From the NCBI GenBank assembly GCA_051747425.1, contig JBNJGD010000002.1, positions 186,001 through 250,000 on the forward strand: 64,000 bases of DNA, written 5' to 3'. The translations under genes and the position numbers were made by a program. This document shows positions 1 to 7,268 of this stretch, one piece after another; the stretch's first letter is position 1; each line of letters opens with the position of its first letter. The notes under the pieces were generated by a model. That model was not told where the DNA came from, ran no database searches, and worked only from the letters and a program-made list of their open reading frames with translations. This DNA comes from HTCC5015 sp051747425. Lineage in GTDB: Bacteria; Pseudomonadota; Gammaproteobacteria; HTCC5015.

Positions 1-266
1 AAATGCCAAAAGCCTTCTGAACGCATGTAGAAATAGGGAAAGTGTGGATTGGGTTTGTCACCCTCTCCTGCCGCTACACCAAAATAGGATCGGTAGCGCT
101 CGATTAAATTGGGTGAGAACTCAATCCGGTTTTCAGCGTTTGGGTTGGCATCAAAATGATCAATGACAGCCAGGAGCATACATGGCTTATGCGGGCTGCT
201 CCTTCCGTGGCTTCGGTTAACCCGCAGTGACTTGAAAGCCTCTTCATAGTATTTCAAATCACTCAT
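1..266 (-). CDS. HNH endonuclease with DNA sulfur-binding-like N-terminal domain (partial)
   Basis: Only the first 88 or so codons lie in the window; the C-terminal part, where the HNH nuclease would be, is beyond the left edge. The visible N-terminus carries NRSHGRSSPHKPCMLL, a central stretch with spaced aromatic residues, and a closing SEGFWH. This pattern matches my recollection of the ScoMcrA/EcoWI-type sulfur-binding domain of type IV restriction enzymes that cut phosphorothioate-modified DNA. The start ATG lies inside the last codons of the HIT gene (shared ATGAGTGA), so the two are translationally coupled. Assignment is by memory of the family; nuclease activity is inferred because the catalytic domain is not visible. 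Confidence 0.6.
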   Translation of the reverse strand, partial: MSDLKYYEEAFKSLRVNRSHGRSSPHKPCMLLAVIDHFDANPNAENRIEFSPNLIERYRSYFGVAAGEGDKPNPHFPYFYMRSEGFWH

Positions 267-630
267 ACTGCATTTTCTCCGGGATCACGCCGCGCACTCC
301 ACCCCTGGGTTCTTTTGTGTCTCCATCGTATCGGGGGATCAAGTGACAGTGCATGTGAAATACGGTCTGTCCCGCGGCTTCACCACAGTTCATTCCAATA
401 TTGTAGCCATCGGGCTTGTGGGACTGTTCAATCCATTCCTTCGCTTTTTCCAGCAAATCATTTATCGCGGATCGCTCGTCATCACTTAACGCAAACCAGT
501 CTGTGGCATGGCGCTTGGGAATGACCAGCAAATGGCCGGGACTAACCGGATAGCGATCCTCACGGCAAAAAGCCAGGTCGTTTTCCAGAACGAAATCGGA
601 GTGACAAAAAGGGCAATCCCTGTTCGACAT
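259..630 (-). CDS. HIT family hydrolase
   Basis: A 123-residue protein with the histidine triad HMHCHLIPR (His92, His94, His96), the mark of HIT nucleotide hydrolases and transferases, which act on nucleoside phosphoramidates or dinucleotides in the cytosol. CPFC near the N-terminus (Cys6, Cys9) could form half of a zinc site, as in some HIT proteins. I start at 630 (MSNRDCPFC) because it begins the conserved domain; an upstream in-frame Met at 690 would add 20 unlikely residues. It overlaps the next gene, a probable modified-DNA restriction nuclease, by 8 bases. That coupling suggests a shared role, perhaps in nucleic-acid defence, but the substrate is unknown. Confidence 0.85.
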   Translation of the reverse strand: MSNRDCPFCHSDFVLENDLAFCREDRYPVSPGHLLVIPKRHATDWFALSDDERSAINDLLEKAKEWIEQSHKPDGYNIGMNCGEAAGQTVFHMHCHLIPRYDGDTKEPRGGVRGVIPEKMQYE

Positions 631-696
631 GCTGCACCCTGCATTGATTATTGTTGGGCACAGGATCGCGCAAAGCCGGCAAGCAAACAAGGCCTG

Positions 697-720
697 AAAA
701 AAACCCGCCGGAGCGGGTTT
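697..720 (-). terminator. Rho-independent terminator after the CYP153 gene
   Basis: Perfect 8-bp stem (positions 701-708 with 713-720) and 4-base loop. On the minus strand it is followed by a run of T. It sits about 40 bases past the P450 stop codon and before the HIT gene, so it separates the two minus-strand units. Confidence 0.8.
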
Positions 721-760
721 CAGGGTTGGGTTTGCCGGCCACCGGGTCGGAGGGCTTTTG

Positions 761-2176
761 TTATTTGTCCGGCCTGGCGGTGACCTTCACCATCATTTTG
801 CTGTAACCGCGGACGAAGTTGGATTGCACATATTCCGGGTCGTCCAGCACTTCGATGTGCTCGAAGCGCTTGAGGATTTCCTCCCACAGTATGCGCAGCT
901 GCATTTCCGCCAGGCGGTTGCCCATGCAGCGGTGCACGCCAAAGCCGAATGAGAGGTGCTTGCGGGCGTTTTTGCGGTCAATGATGAATTGGTCCGGGTC
1001 CTGGTCGAAGGCCCGCTCGTCGCGGTTGCCGGAGGCGTACCACATGACCACCTTGTCGCCCTTTTTGATGGTCTGGCCGTTGAGCGTGACATCCTCCTTG
1101 GCGATCCGGCGCATGTAGGCCAGGGGCGTTTGCCAGCGGATGATTTCCGAGACCATATTGGGGATCAGGTCCGGGTTGGCTTTGAGTTTTTTGAACTCCT
1201 CCGGGAACTGGTTGAGGGCCAGCACGCCGCCGGTCATGGAGTTGCGGGTGGTGTCGTTGCCGCCGACGATCAGCAGCGCCATGTTGCCCATGAACTCCAT
1301 GGGGCGGTTGATCATGTCCCGGGTGTTTTCATTGGCCAGCAACAGGCTGATCAGGTCAAAACCGGGTTCTTCGCCCTCGGCTTTGCGGGCTTCCTTTTCC
1401 CGCCACAGCAGCGACAACTCGCGGGCCATTTCGGTGGCGACCTTGTAGGCCTCGTCCATGTCCGCTTTGCCGCCGGTGGCCTGGGTCGGGCTCGCTGCCA
1501 CATCGGACCAGTAGGCCAGTTTGTGGCGGCGATCAAAACGAAAATCGAACAGCGTGGCCAGCATGCGGGAGGTGAGATCAATCGAAACCCGCTGCACCCA
1601 GTCGAAGGGCTTGTCCAGGGGCAGGTTGTCCAGCACATCGCCGGTGCGCTGGCGAATCAGGCCCTCCATTTCCGCCAGGTTTTTGGGCGCCACCACGCCC
1701 TGTACCGCCTGGCGCTGCTCGTCGTGCTTGGGCGGGTCCATGGCGATGAAGGTCTCGATCTCCAGTCCCGGCGGCTGCGGCCCGATGGAGATGATGGGCT
1801 CGGCGGAGAACAGGTCGTGGCGCTTGTCCACAAACAGGATGTCCTCGTAGCGCGTGACCGACCAGAAGGGGCCGAAGGGGCTGTCGCTTTGGTAGTGAAC
1901 GGGGCACTCGTCGCGCAGGCGCTTGTAGTAGGAGTGCCACTTGCCCTGACGGTAGAGGAAGGGGTTGCTGATATCGATGTCCTTCAGCGCCAGGGTGGAT
2001 ACATCCGGCAGGGGCTTCTCAATGAACACCGGCACCGGATCGGTCTTCCAGACGCGCTGTTTGACGCTCTGAAAGGCGTGGGCGCCCTTGATCTGCCAGT
2101 GTATGGGAACCACCGATGCAGCCTTGTTCACGATCGGCTGGACAGCCGACTCAATCATCGGGTTAAGCCTGTTCAT
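761..2176 (-). CDS. Cytochrome P450, CYP153-type alkane/fatty-acid terminal hydroxylase
   Basis: A 471-residue soluble P450. The oxygen-activating I-helix motif GGNDTT is at about residues 305-310, the ExxR pair of helix K at about 344-347, and the heme-thiolate loop FGFGVHRCMGNR places the ligand Cys near 417. Overall sequence style and length fit CYP153A, which inserts oxygen at the terminal carbon of medium-chain alkanes and fatty acids using ferredoxin electrons. The start at 2176 is preferred over 2194 because GGAG lies about 8 bases upstream of it. The ferredoxin gene ends 34 bases upstream, so the two form an operon. No ferredoxin reductase is adjacent. CYP153 is a strong family guess; the substrate is inferred. 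Confidence 0.88.
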   Translation of the reverse strand: MNRLNPMIESAVQPIVNKAASVVPIHWQIKGAHAFQSVKQRVWKTDPVPVFIEKPLPDVSTLALKDIDISNPFLYRQGKWHSYYKRLRDECPVHYQSDSPFGPFWSVTRYEDILFVDKRHDLFSAEPIISIGPQPPGLEIETFIAMDPPKHDEQRQAVQGVVAPKNLAEMEGLIRQRTGDVLDNLPLDKPFDWVQRVSIDLTSRMLATLFDFRFDRRHKLAYWSDVAASPTQATGGKADMDEAYKVATEMARELSLLWREKEARKAEGEEPGFDLISLLLANENTRDMINRPMEFMGNMALLIVGGNDTTRNSMTGGVLALNQFPEEFKKLKANPDLIPNMVSEIIRWQTPLAYMRRIAKEDVTLNGQTIKKGDKVVMWYASGNRDERAFDQDPDQFIIDRKNARKHLSFGFGVHRCMGNRLAEMQLRILWEEILKRFEHIEVLDDPEYVQSNFVRGYSKMMVKVTARPDK

Positions 2177-2210
2177 AATTTGTCTCCGGGTCATCAGCGA
2201 AAATGGCGAT

Positions 2211-2531
2211 TTACATCTGGAATTCGGGCAGGCGGACGACCATGCCGTCCAGCTCGTCCGAGACGGTGATCTGGCAGGACAGGCGGGAGGTGTCGGTTTT
2301 ATCCGGCGTCATGCCCAGCATGCCCTCTTCATCGAACGCGATGTCGCCGGTGGCCGGGAACCAGTCCTGGTCGACGATCACATGACAGGTGCCGCAGGCG
2401 CAGGCGCCGCCACAATCGGCGTCGATGCCGGGTATTTCGTTATCGACCGCCGCCTGCATCAGGGATTGGCCGTCTTCGGCCTCCACCACATGCTCTGTGC
2501 CATTGTGTTCAATAAATGTGATGCGGCCCAT
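2211..2531 (-). CDS. [2Fe-2S] ferredoxin, adrenodoxin type
   Basis: A 106-residue protein with the cluster ligands Cys40, Cys46, Cys49 and Cys86 in the C-x5-C-x2-C...C spacing of vertebrate-type/putidaredoxin ferredoxins. These shuttle single electrons from an NADH-dependent reductase to a P450. It is the first gene of the ferredoxin-CYP153 operon. The start at 2531 follows GAGAGG; a GTG two codons upstream (2537) is an alternative. Its natural partner is almost certainly the adjacent P450. Confidence 0.92.
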   Translation of the reverse strand: MGRITFIEHNGTEHVVEAEDGQSLMQAAVDNEIPGIDADCGGACACGTCHVIVDQDWFPATGDIAFDEEGMLGMTPDKTDTSRLSCQITVSDELDGMVVRLPEFQM

Positions 2532-2621
2532 AAACACCTCTCGTCTTTTGTTTTGGGGATGATTGCACTCAGCGCAGATTACGGCCTGGCCCGCCTGCCG
2601 GGCAGGTCATTACTTGACACC

Positions 2622-3674
2622 ATGGAGTCATTTAAAGACACTCCAGTCATGCCCGCCATCGATCTGGACCTGCCCTGCATTCCCTCCAATTACGGTCGTT
2701 TGATTGCCCGTGAGCTGGGTTTGCAGGCGCGGGATGTGCCCGACTTGCTGGCGTCCACTCAGCTGTCCGTCGATGCGTTTTTGCGGGAAGACACCCTGAT
2801 CACCCCGCGGCAGCAGCTGCAGGTTCTGCAAAACAGTTTGCGCATGGCCGGGGACGAGACCTTCGGCCTCCGCCTGGGTCAGCGCCTGACCTCACCCACT
2901 CACGGCGCCATGGGGTTTCTGGCCAATAGCAGCCCCGACTTGCTTACCGCCATCCAGGCCTTTCAGGCTTTTCTTCCCATACGAATGAATCTTGCCCGGC
3001 TTGAAATCCTCACCCGGGACGATTGGCTGGAGGTGACCTGTCTGTTCGGCATGCCACTGGACGAGGAATTGCTGCGGGTGCTCAGCGAGATCTTTGCGGT
3101 GATCTTTTTTGACACCGCCGAGTTCATTGTCGGCCGTCCACTGGAGGAGGTGGTCACCTGCTTTGCCCACCGGGAGCCCCCCTACAGCGCCCACTACGCC
3201 GAGCATATCCACGGTCCGATTGAGTTCGGCACCGATTCCGTGGTGCTGAAGCTGCCACTGGCGGTGTGCAAGGTGCCCAATGCCTCGGCCAATCACGAAA
3301 ATTACATGATGGCCCTGCAGCAGTGCGAAAGCATGCTCGCGCAACTGCACCCCGACGAAAAAACCTGCCGTTATCAGCTGCAAAAAATGATGCTCTCGCA
3401 CCCGCCCGGCACCCTCAGCGAGGAAGAAGCCGCGGCGGCCCTGTTTATCTCCAAGCGCACCCTGGCCCGGCGGCTGAAAAAGGAAGGCACCAGCTTCAGA
3501 GAGGTTCGGGATGAGATCGTCTCGCGCCAGGCCGCGGATTACTTGCGCAACACAGCGCTCTCGGTCGAGGCCATGGCGGAATTGTTGAACTACCACGACA
3601 GCGCCAACTTCCGGCGAGCCTTCAAGCGCTGGTTTGGCATGACCCCGGACGAGTACCGACGCCATCAAGCTTAG
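2622..3674 (+). CDS. AraC-family regulator with N-terminal Arabinose_bd-like domain
   Basis: About 350 residues. The N-terminal two thirds resembles the ligand-sensing domain (PF12625-like) of OruR/ArgR-type AraC proteins. The last 80 or so residues form the double helix-turn-helix (TLSEEEAAAALFISKRTLAR and later SANFRRAFKRWFGMTPDEYR). It is divergent from the ferredoxin-P450 operon across a 90-base gap, the usual arrangement for CYP153 regulators, so it probably activates that operon in response to alkane or a related compound. The start is uncertain: ATG at 2622 or at 2649, neither with a convincing ribosome-binding site. Confidence 0.85.
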   Translation: MESFKDTPVMPAIDLDLPCIPSNYGRLIARELGLQARDVPDLLASTQLSVDAFLREDTLITPRQQLQVLQNSLRMAGDETFGLRLGQRLTSPTHGAMGFLANSSPDLLTAIQAFQAFLPIRMNLARLEILTRDDWLEVTCLFGMPLDEELLRVLSEIFAVIFFDTAEFIVGRPLEEVVTCFAHREPPYSAHYAEHIHGPIEFGTDSVVLKLPLAVCKVPNASANHENYMMALQQCESMLAQLHPDEKTCRYQLQKMMLSHPPGTLSEEEAAAALFISKRTLARRLKKEGTSFREVRDEIVSRQAADYLRNTALSVEAMAELLNYHDSANFRRAFKRWFGMTPDEYRRHQA

Positions 3675-3768
3675 GGGGTGGGTCGCCGTCAGGATTTTTC
3701 GGCCGCGAGGCGGCCTTCGGGTCGAACACAGGTTCTCATCGAGTCTAACGGGCGATCCACACCCACGA

Positions 3769-3793
3769 AAAAGCCCCGCGTTGCGGGGCTTTT
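3769..3793. terminator. Bidirectional terminator between araC-like gene and tRNA-Arg
   Basis: An 11-bp perfect inverted repeat (3769-3779 with 3783-3793) with a 3-base loop, G+C-rich core and A/T tails on both sides. It serves the plus-strand AraC gene and the minus-strand tRNA-Arg. Confidence 0.8.
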
Positions 3794-3801
3794 GTGGGAG
3801 A

Positions 3802-3878
3802 TGGCCCGCCCGTCAGGATTCGAACCTGAGACCTTCGCCTCCGGAGGGCGACGCTCTATCCAGCTGAGCTACGGGCGG
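3802..3878 (-). tRNA. tRNA-Arg (anticodon CCG)
   Basis: A 77-base cloverleaf on the minus strand. The acceptor stem CCGCCCG pairs with CGGGCGG, the D-arm reads GCTCAGCTGGATAGAGC, and the anticodon stem TCGCC/GGCGA closes the loop CTCCGGA. The T-arm contains GGTTCGAATCC. The discriminator G and CCA end are encoded (3802-3805). It decodes CGG. Confidence 0.95.
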
Positions 3879-4158
3879 TTGTTGTGGTACTGCTTGTCAG
3901 CCTTTATGGCTGTTGCGCCAACAGCGCATGGCGCTGTGCGACGCTCCCCGAGCAAGCTCGGTGCCGGCCGTTCAGGACTGCCTTGTCGCGGCGGGGTCGC
4001 CGCTCCTGCCTGACCTGCCGGCCATTTAGGGGGCGTAGGATAGCGGCTGTGGCGCGATGTGTCCATTTGCCTGTTCAGCGAGCCGCTGTAGCGCTATAAT
4101 TGCCGGCGCCCGAGTGTGCTCGGAGCTCCATAATACCGGTAAGACTGAGGAGAAACTC
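3879..4158. other. Intergenic region with REP-like palindromes and promoter of the cytochrome gene
   Basis: This 280-base stretch holds no credible gene. It contains a hairpin (about 3907-3923) just upstream of the tRNA and a palindromic segment around 3980-4012 that resembles the TGTAGGAGC...GCGACCCCGCCGCGA type of REP unit. A similar unit lies near 14452-14492. The promoter for the cytochrome gene is at its right end. Confidence 0.5.
4095..4100 (+). promoter_or_regulatory. -10 element upstream of cytochrome c5 gene
   Basis: Perfect TATAAT about 60 bases upstream of the GTG start. No good -35 box is visible at 16-18 bases, so the promoter may need an activator. Confidence 0.5.
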
Positions 4159-4665
4159 GTGGACAATCACGAAAACATGTCGGATTCCAAGACCAGCCTG
4201 ATTCTGGCGGTGGTCGTCGGCGTACTGGTCGTCATCGCGATCGGCGCAGCCATTATTGCCAACATCGCTGACAGCGCCATTACCCACGAGCGCTCGCAGC
4301 AGGATATCGAGAACACCCAAGCCCGCATTGAGCCCGTTGGCGATGTCAATCTGGCCAGCAACCCCAACCCCGAGCTGGGCGAGGTCACCGTGGCCAGTGC
4401 CGATACGGACAGTGGTGAGTCGGCGGCTTTCTCTGTCGAAAGCGCCTACAATAACAGTTGCGCTTCTTGCCACGCCGCCGGTGTCATGGACTCTCCGGTG
4501 CTGGGCGATGTCGCCGCCTGGAGTGACCGCATTGCCAAGGGCAAACAGACACTCTACGACAACGCCATCAACGGCATTGGCAGCATGCCCGCCAAGGGCG
4601 GCAGCAGCCTGTCCGATGATGAGGTCAAGCAGGTCGTCGATTACATGGTGGCCGAGAGCCAGTAG
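4159..4665 (+). CDS. Membrane-anchored cytochrome c5-like protein
   Basis: A 168-residue class I c-type cytochrome. An N-terminal transmembrane helix (about residues 12-38, LILAVVVGVLVVIAIG) anchors it in the inner membrane. A variable acidic linker follows, then a heme domain with the attachment site CASCH and a distal Met ligand in the loop SMPAKGG. It would carry electrons on the periplasmic side, likely toward a terminal oxidase. The start is GTG at 4159, supported by GAGGAG seven bases upstream; the in-frame ATG 15 bases downstream... has no such site. The gene stands alone between a promoter and a terminator. Confidence 0.9.
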   Translation: MDNHENMSDSKTSLILAVVVGVLVVIAIGAAIIANIADSAITHERSQQDIENTQARIEPVGDVNLASNPNPELGEVTVASADTDSGESAAFSVESAYNNSCASCHAAGVMDSPVLGDVAAWSDRIAKGKQTLYDNAINGIGSMPAKGGSSLSDDEVKQVVDYMVAESQ

Positions 4666-4686
4666 TAAACCCCGGCACTGGAACGC

Positions 4687-4714
4687 AAAAACGCCACCTC
4701 CGGGTGGCGTTTTT
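4687..4714. terminator. Terminator between cytochrome c5 and the double-GGDEF gene
   Basis: Perfect stem AACGCCACC/GGTGGCGTT with loop TCCG, followed by T6 on the plus strand and matched by A-rich sequence on the other side. It probably works for both converging genes. Confidence 0.85.
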
Positions 4715-4734
4715 TGTGGCCGATGGTTTTCCAG

Positions 4735-7128
4735 TCAGCCGCTGATGACCTGATTCCTGCCGGCGTACTTGGCCCGATAGAGAGCGTCGTCGGCGCGCTT
4801 GATCAGGGCCTCGATAGATTCGCCGGCATTGTGGGCGTTGCTGACCACGCCGAAACTGGCTGTCACCGGCACGCGCTCGCCCTCATCTGAGTAAATCTCC
4901 ACATGGGTCAAGGCACGGCGACAGCGTTCGGCGGTCGCCATGGCACCTTCCTCATCGCTGTCGCGCAGTACCAGCATAAACTCCTCGCCACCATAACGGC
5001 CAATACTGTCACCCTCGCGCAGCATGTCCTCAACGGTACTGGCGGCGGCACACAACACCACATCCCCCAGGGGGTGGCCCCAGGTGTCGTTGACCTTTTT
5101 GAACTTGTCCAGATCCAGCATCACCACACTCAGTGGGCTGTCGTTTTCCCGCGACTCCTTCCAAACTTTGGCCAACTCCTCAAGGATACTGTGGCGACTG
5201 TGCACCAGAGTCAACGGGTCGACCAGACTGAGACGGCGCACTTCGCCTTCGCGCTTGTGCCAACGGGTAATGATGTAACCCATCAGGGCAAAGGAGGCAA
5301 AAGTAAGCACCGTAATGAAAAAGTAGTTACTGGTAACCCAGAACGGTGTGCTCAAGTGCCAGGCGGGCTCGCCCCCTGTGGAAATCAGTGGTGCATAGGG
5401 CAGCCAGCCAAGGGCCGAGGCGTAAGCCAGAAACACCAGCAAAGCCATGGAAAACAACAGGGCGGGCAATATCTCGCGACGGTCAAAGACCAGAAAACCG
5501 AGAATCGCCGAAGTCAGCAACAGGGCCCCGGAGGGCATGTAGAGAATGCCCAGGTAGTAACCAAAAGACACCAGAACAACGCTGTACAGCACCAGCATCA
5601 GGGCCAAAAAGAAACGCGCATCAGGGCGCACCCGATTCAACCAGCGGCCAAAGGCAAACAAAACGATGGCAATCCCGGAAGTGAGGGCGCTGAGGATAAG
5701 CAGTTGATGGGCCACTTCAACATCTATGATCTGTTCCGCGTCTTCCCGCCGAATCAGGCTGAGCAACCAGAAAAACAGATTGGTGGCCATATAAAACAGA
5801 ACGACCGCCATCAGGCAGCCCTTGGAGGTGGACGACCATTCGAGAATACTGCCGGCCACGCGGCGCCAGGTTTTGAAACGCAGAAATTCGCGCAGTTTGA
5901 TCTCGCTGAAATGGCGGCGGCTTTGTTGCGCTGTATTGCGGTGTTGATTCACCGGCATGGCGGCCAGTGTGTCGGCATCAACAGCCCCGCCCTCGACCCG
6001 GTCGCGCCCCTTTTCCTTGGCCTGATAGAGGGCGTCATCGGCCAGGTTCACCAGCGCGTCGCTCTGGCCCCGGGCGTCGGTGTCTTCTCCGAGCCAGGCC
6101 AGACCAAAGCTCCCCGAGAGGGCAATGCGCTCTCCATTTTCGGTCTCGATCTCACAGTCTTTGAGGCGCTGGCGCAGAGCGTTCAGGTATTCCACAGTTT
6201 GCTGGCAGTCCCGGCCCGGCAGAATAAAGAGGAACTCCTCACCACCAAAGCGCCCCATTTCATCGCCCTCCGCCAGCTCTCCTTCCAGTACCGTGGCGGC
6301 GCGCTTGAGCACGCTGTCGCCCATGGGGTGCCCGTGGGTATCGTTGATGGTTTTGAAATGGTCGAGATCGAGGATGGCCACCGCCATGGGTCCCTGGCGG
6401 TGTTCCAGGCGCTCTTCGAGAATCTGGAACAAACTGCGTCGGTTGTGCACACCGGTCAGTATGTCGGTGAGCGAACGCTTTTTGGCCCGGCTCTCTCGCA
6501 GCCGCCACTGGCCCAGCATCAGTGCGGCGATAAATACCTGGGACATCACATGGGGCGCGGCCATCACCATATGAGTGTGAGTCCAGGCCAGAGCACTGGC
6601 GCGGTCGTAGGGCTCGATGATCAGGGGTGCGTACTCCAGGTAACCAGTGGCCGCCCCGATATTAACGGCCATCAAACCCAGGAAAGACACGGTAAAGGCC
6701 ACCAGCACCACCCGGCGCTCCAGCAAAAGGAAACCCACCATGGGGGCGCCCAGCAAAGCCACGCCGGAAGCAAAGCTGAGCCCGCCAGTAAGGTAGCCAC
6801 CCCAGATCAGTACCAGGCCGTAGTAGTTGGCGGCGACATACTGAAAAAAGATAGAGGGCGTCCCCTCCAGGTAAAGCAGCGCGCCGACCAGCACGAGCAC
6901 GGCGGCGCCGATCATCAGGGAGAGAACAATGGGTAACTGGGTCTGAAAGACGCCCAGATCAAAGGCGGTCTGACCGTCGTTAATCAGGGGCAACACAAAC
7001 CCCCAGGCAATGTAGGTAGAGTAGAGCAGAAGTAACAGCAGCAGGGGCAGGCAACTGCGGATGGTCGCATCCCACTCCATAATTGGCGCTATGCGCTTGT
7101 ACCAGCGTCCCCCGGTGGTCTGATCCAT
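4735..7128 (-). CDS. Membrane protein with two membrane-sensor/GGDEF units in tandem (diguanylate cyclase)
   Basis: A 797-residue protein that repeats the same architecture twice. A block of about six membrane helices (residues 23-205) leads to a GGDEF domain with GRFGGEEF near 293. A second membrane block (about 425-635) leads to a GGDEF domain with GRYGGEEF near 714. Both keep the active GGEEF signature for making cyclic di-GMP from GTP. They differ in the inhibitory site: the second has RxxD (REGD) five residues before GGEEF, while the first has AEGD, so only the second should bind product for feedback inhibition. The second also has DPLTLVHSRHS where the first has the usual DILTGVHNRRS. 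It looks like an internal duplication of a MASE-like GGDEF gene. Confidence 0.9.
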   Translation of the reverse strand: MDQTTGGRWYKRIAPIMEWDATIRSCLPLLLLLLLYSTYIAWGFVLPLINDGQTAFDLGVFQTQLPIVLSLMIGAAVLVLVGALLYLEGTPSIFFQYVAANYYGLVLIWGGYLTGGLSFASGVALLGAPMVGFLLLERRVVLVAFTVSFLGLMAVNIGAATGYLEYAPLIIEPYDRASALAWTHTHMVMAAPHVMSQVFIAALMLGQWRLRESRAKKRSLTDILTGVHNRRSLFQILEERLEHRQGPMAVAILDLDHFKTINDTHGHPMGDSVLKRAATVLEGELAEGDEMGRFGGEEFLFILPGRDCQQTVEYLNALRQRLKDCEIETENGERIALSGSFGLAWLGEDTDARGQSDALVNLADDALYQAKEKGRDRVEGGAVDADTLAAMPVNQHRNTAQQSRRHFSEIKLREFLRFKTWRRVAGSILEWSSTSKGCLMAVVLFYMATNLFFWLLSLIRREDAEQIIDVEVAHQLLILSALTSGIAIVLFAFGRWLNRVRPDARFFLALMLVLYSVVLVSFGYYLGILYMPSGALLLTSAILGFLVFDRREILPALLFSMALLVFLAYASALGWLPYAPLISTGGEPAWHLSTPFWVTSNYFFITVLTFASFALMGYIITRWHKREGEVRRLSLVDPLTLVHSRHSILEELAKVWKESRENDSPLSVVMLDLDKFKKVNDTWGHPLGDVVLCAAASTVEDMLREGDSIGRYGGEEFMLVLRDSDEEGAMATAERCRRALTHVEIYSDEGERVPVTASFGVVSNAHNAGESIEALIKRADDALYRAKYAGRNQVISG

Positions 7129-7205
7129 TCCTGCTGTAATCCGGTCGTTATTGTTTTGACTACTTTAATGTATCCCGACGGCGCAAACATAGCCCCCGGC
7201 CTGAG

Positions 7206-7248
7206 AAAAGCGCCGGTTTTGTAGCCAAAAAGCGGGTTTTGGCGCTTT
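7206..7248 (-). terminator. Possible terminator downstream of comM/yifB
   Basis: Nested inverted repeats (AAAGCGCC at 7207-7214 with GGCGCTTT at 7241-7248, and CCAAAA with TTTTGG inside), followed by T residues on the minus strand just past the yifB stop codon. Confidence 0.45.
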
Positions 7249-7268
7249 AGCGTGCCCCACGAGCCTTG

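Noticed and set aside
3675..4158. Small RNA gene in the tRNA-Arg to cytochrome gap
   Set aside because: Hairpins are present but look like REP units, with no promoter-terminator pair enclosing a defined transcript.
4903..6936. 677-codon open frame on the plus strand opposite the double-GGDEF gene
   Set aside because: It is antisense to a gene with clear domains. Its residue make-up (very rich in His, Gln and Gly) is that of a shadow frame in GC-rich DNA.
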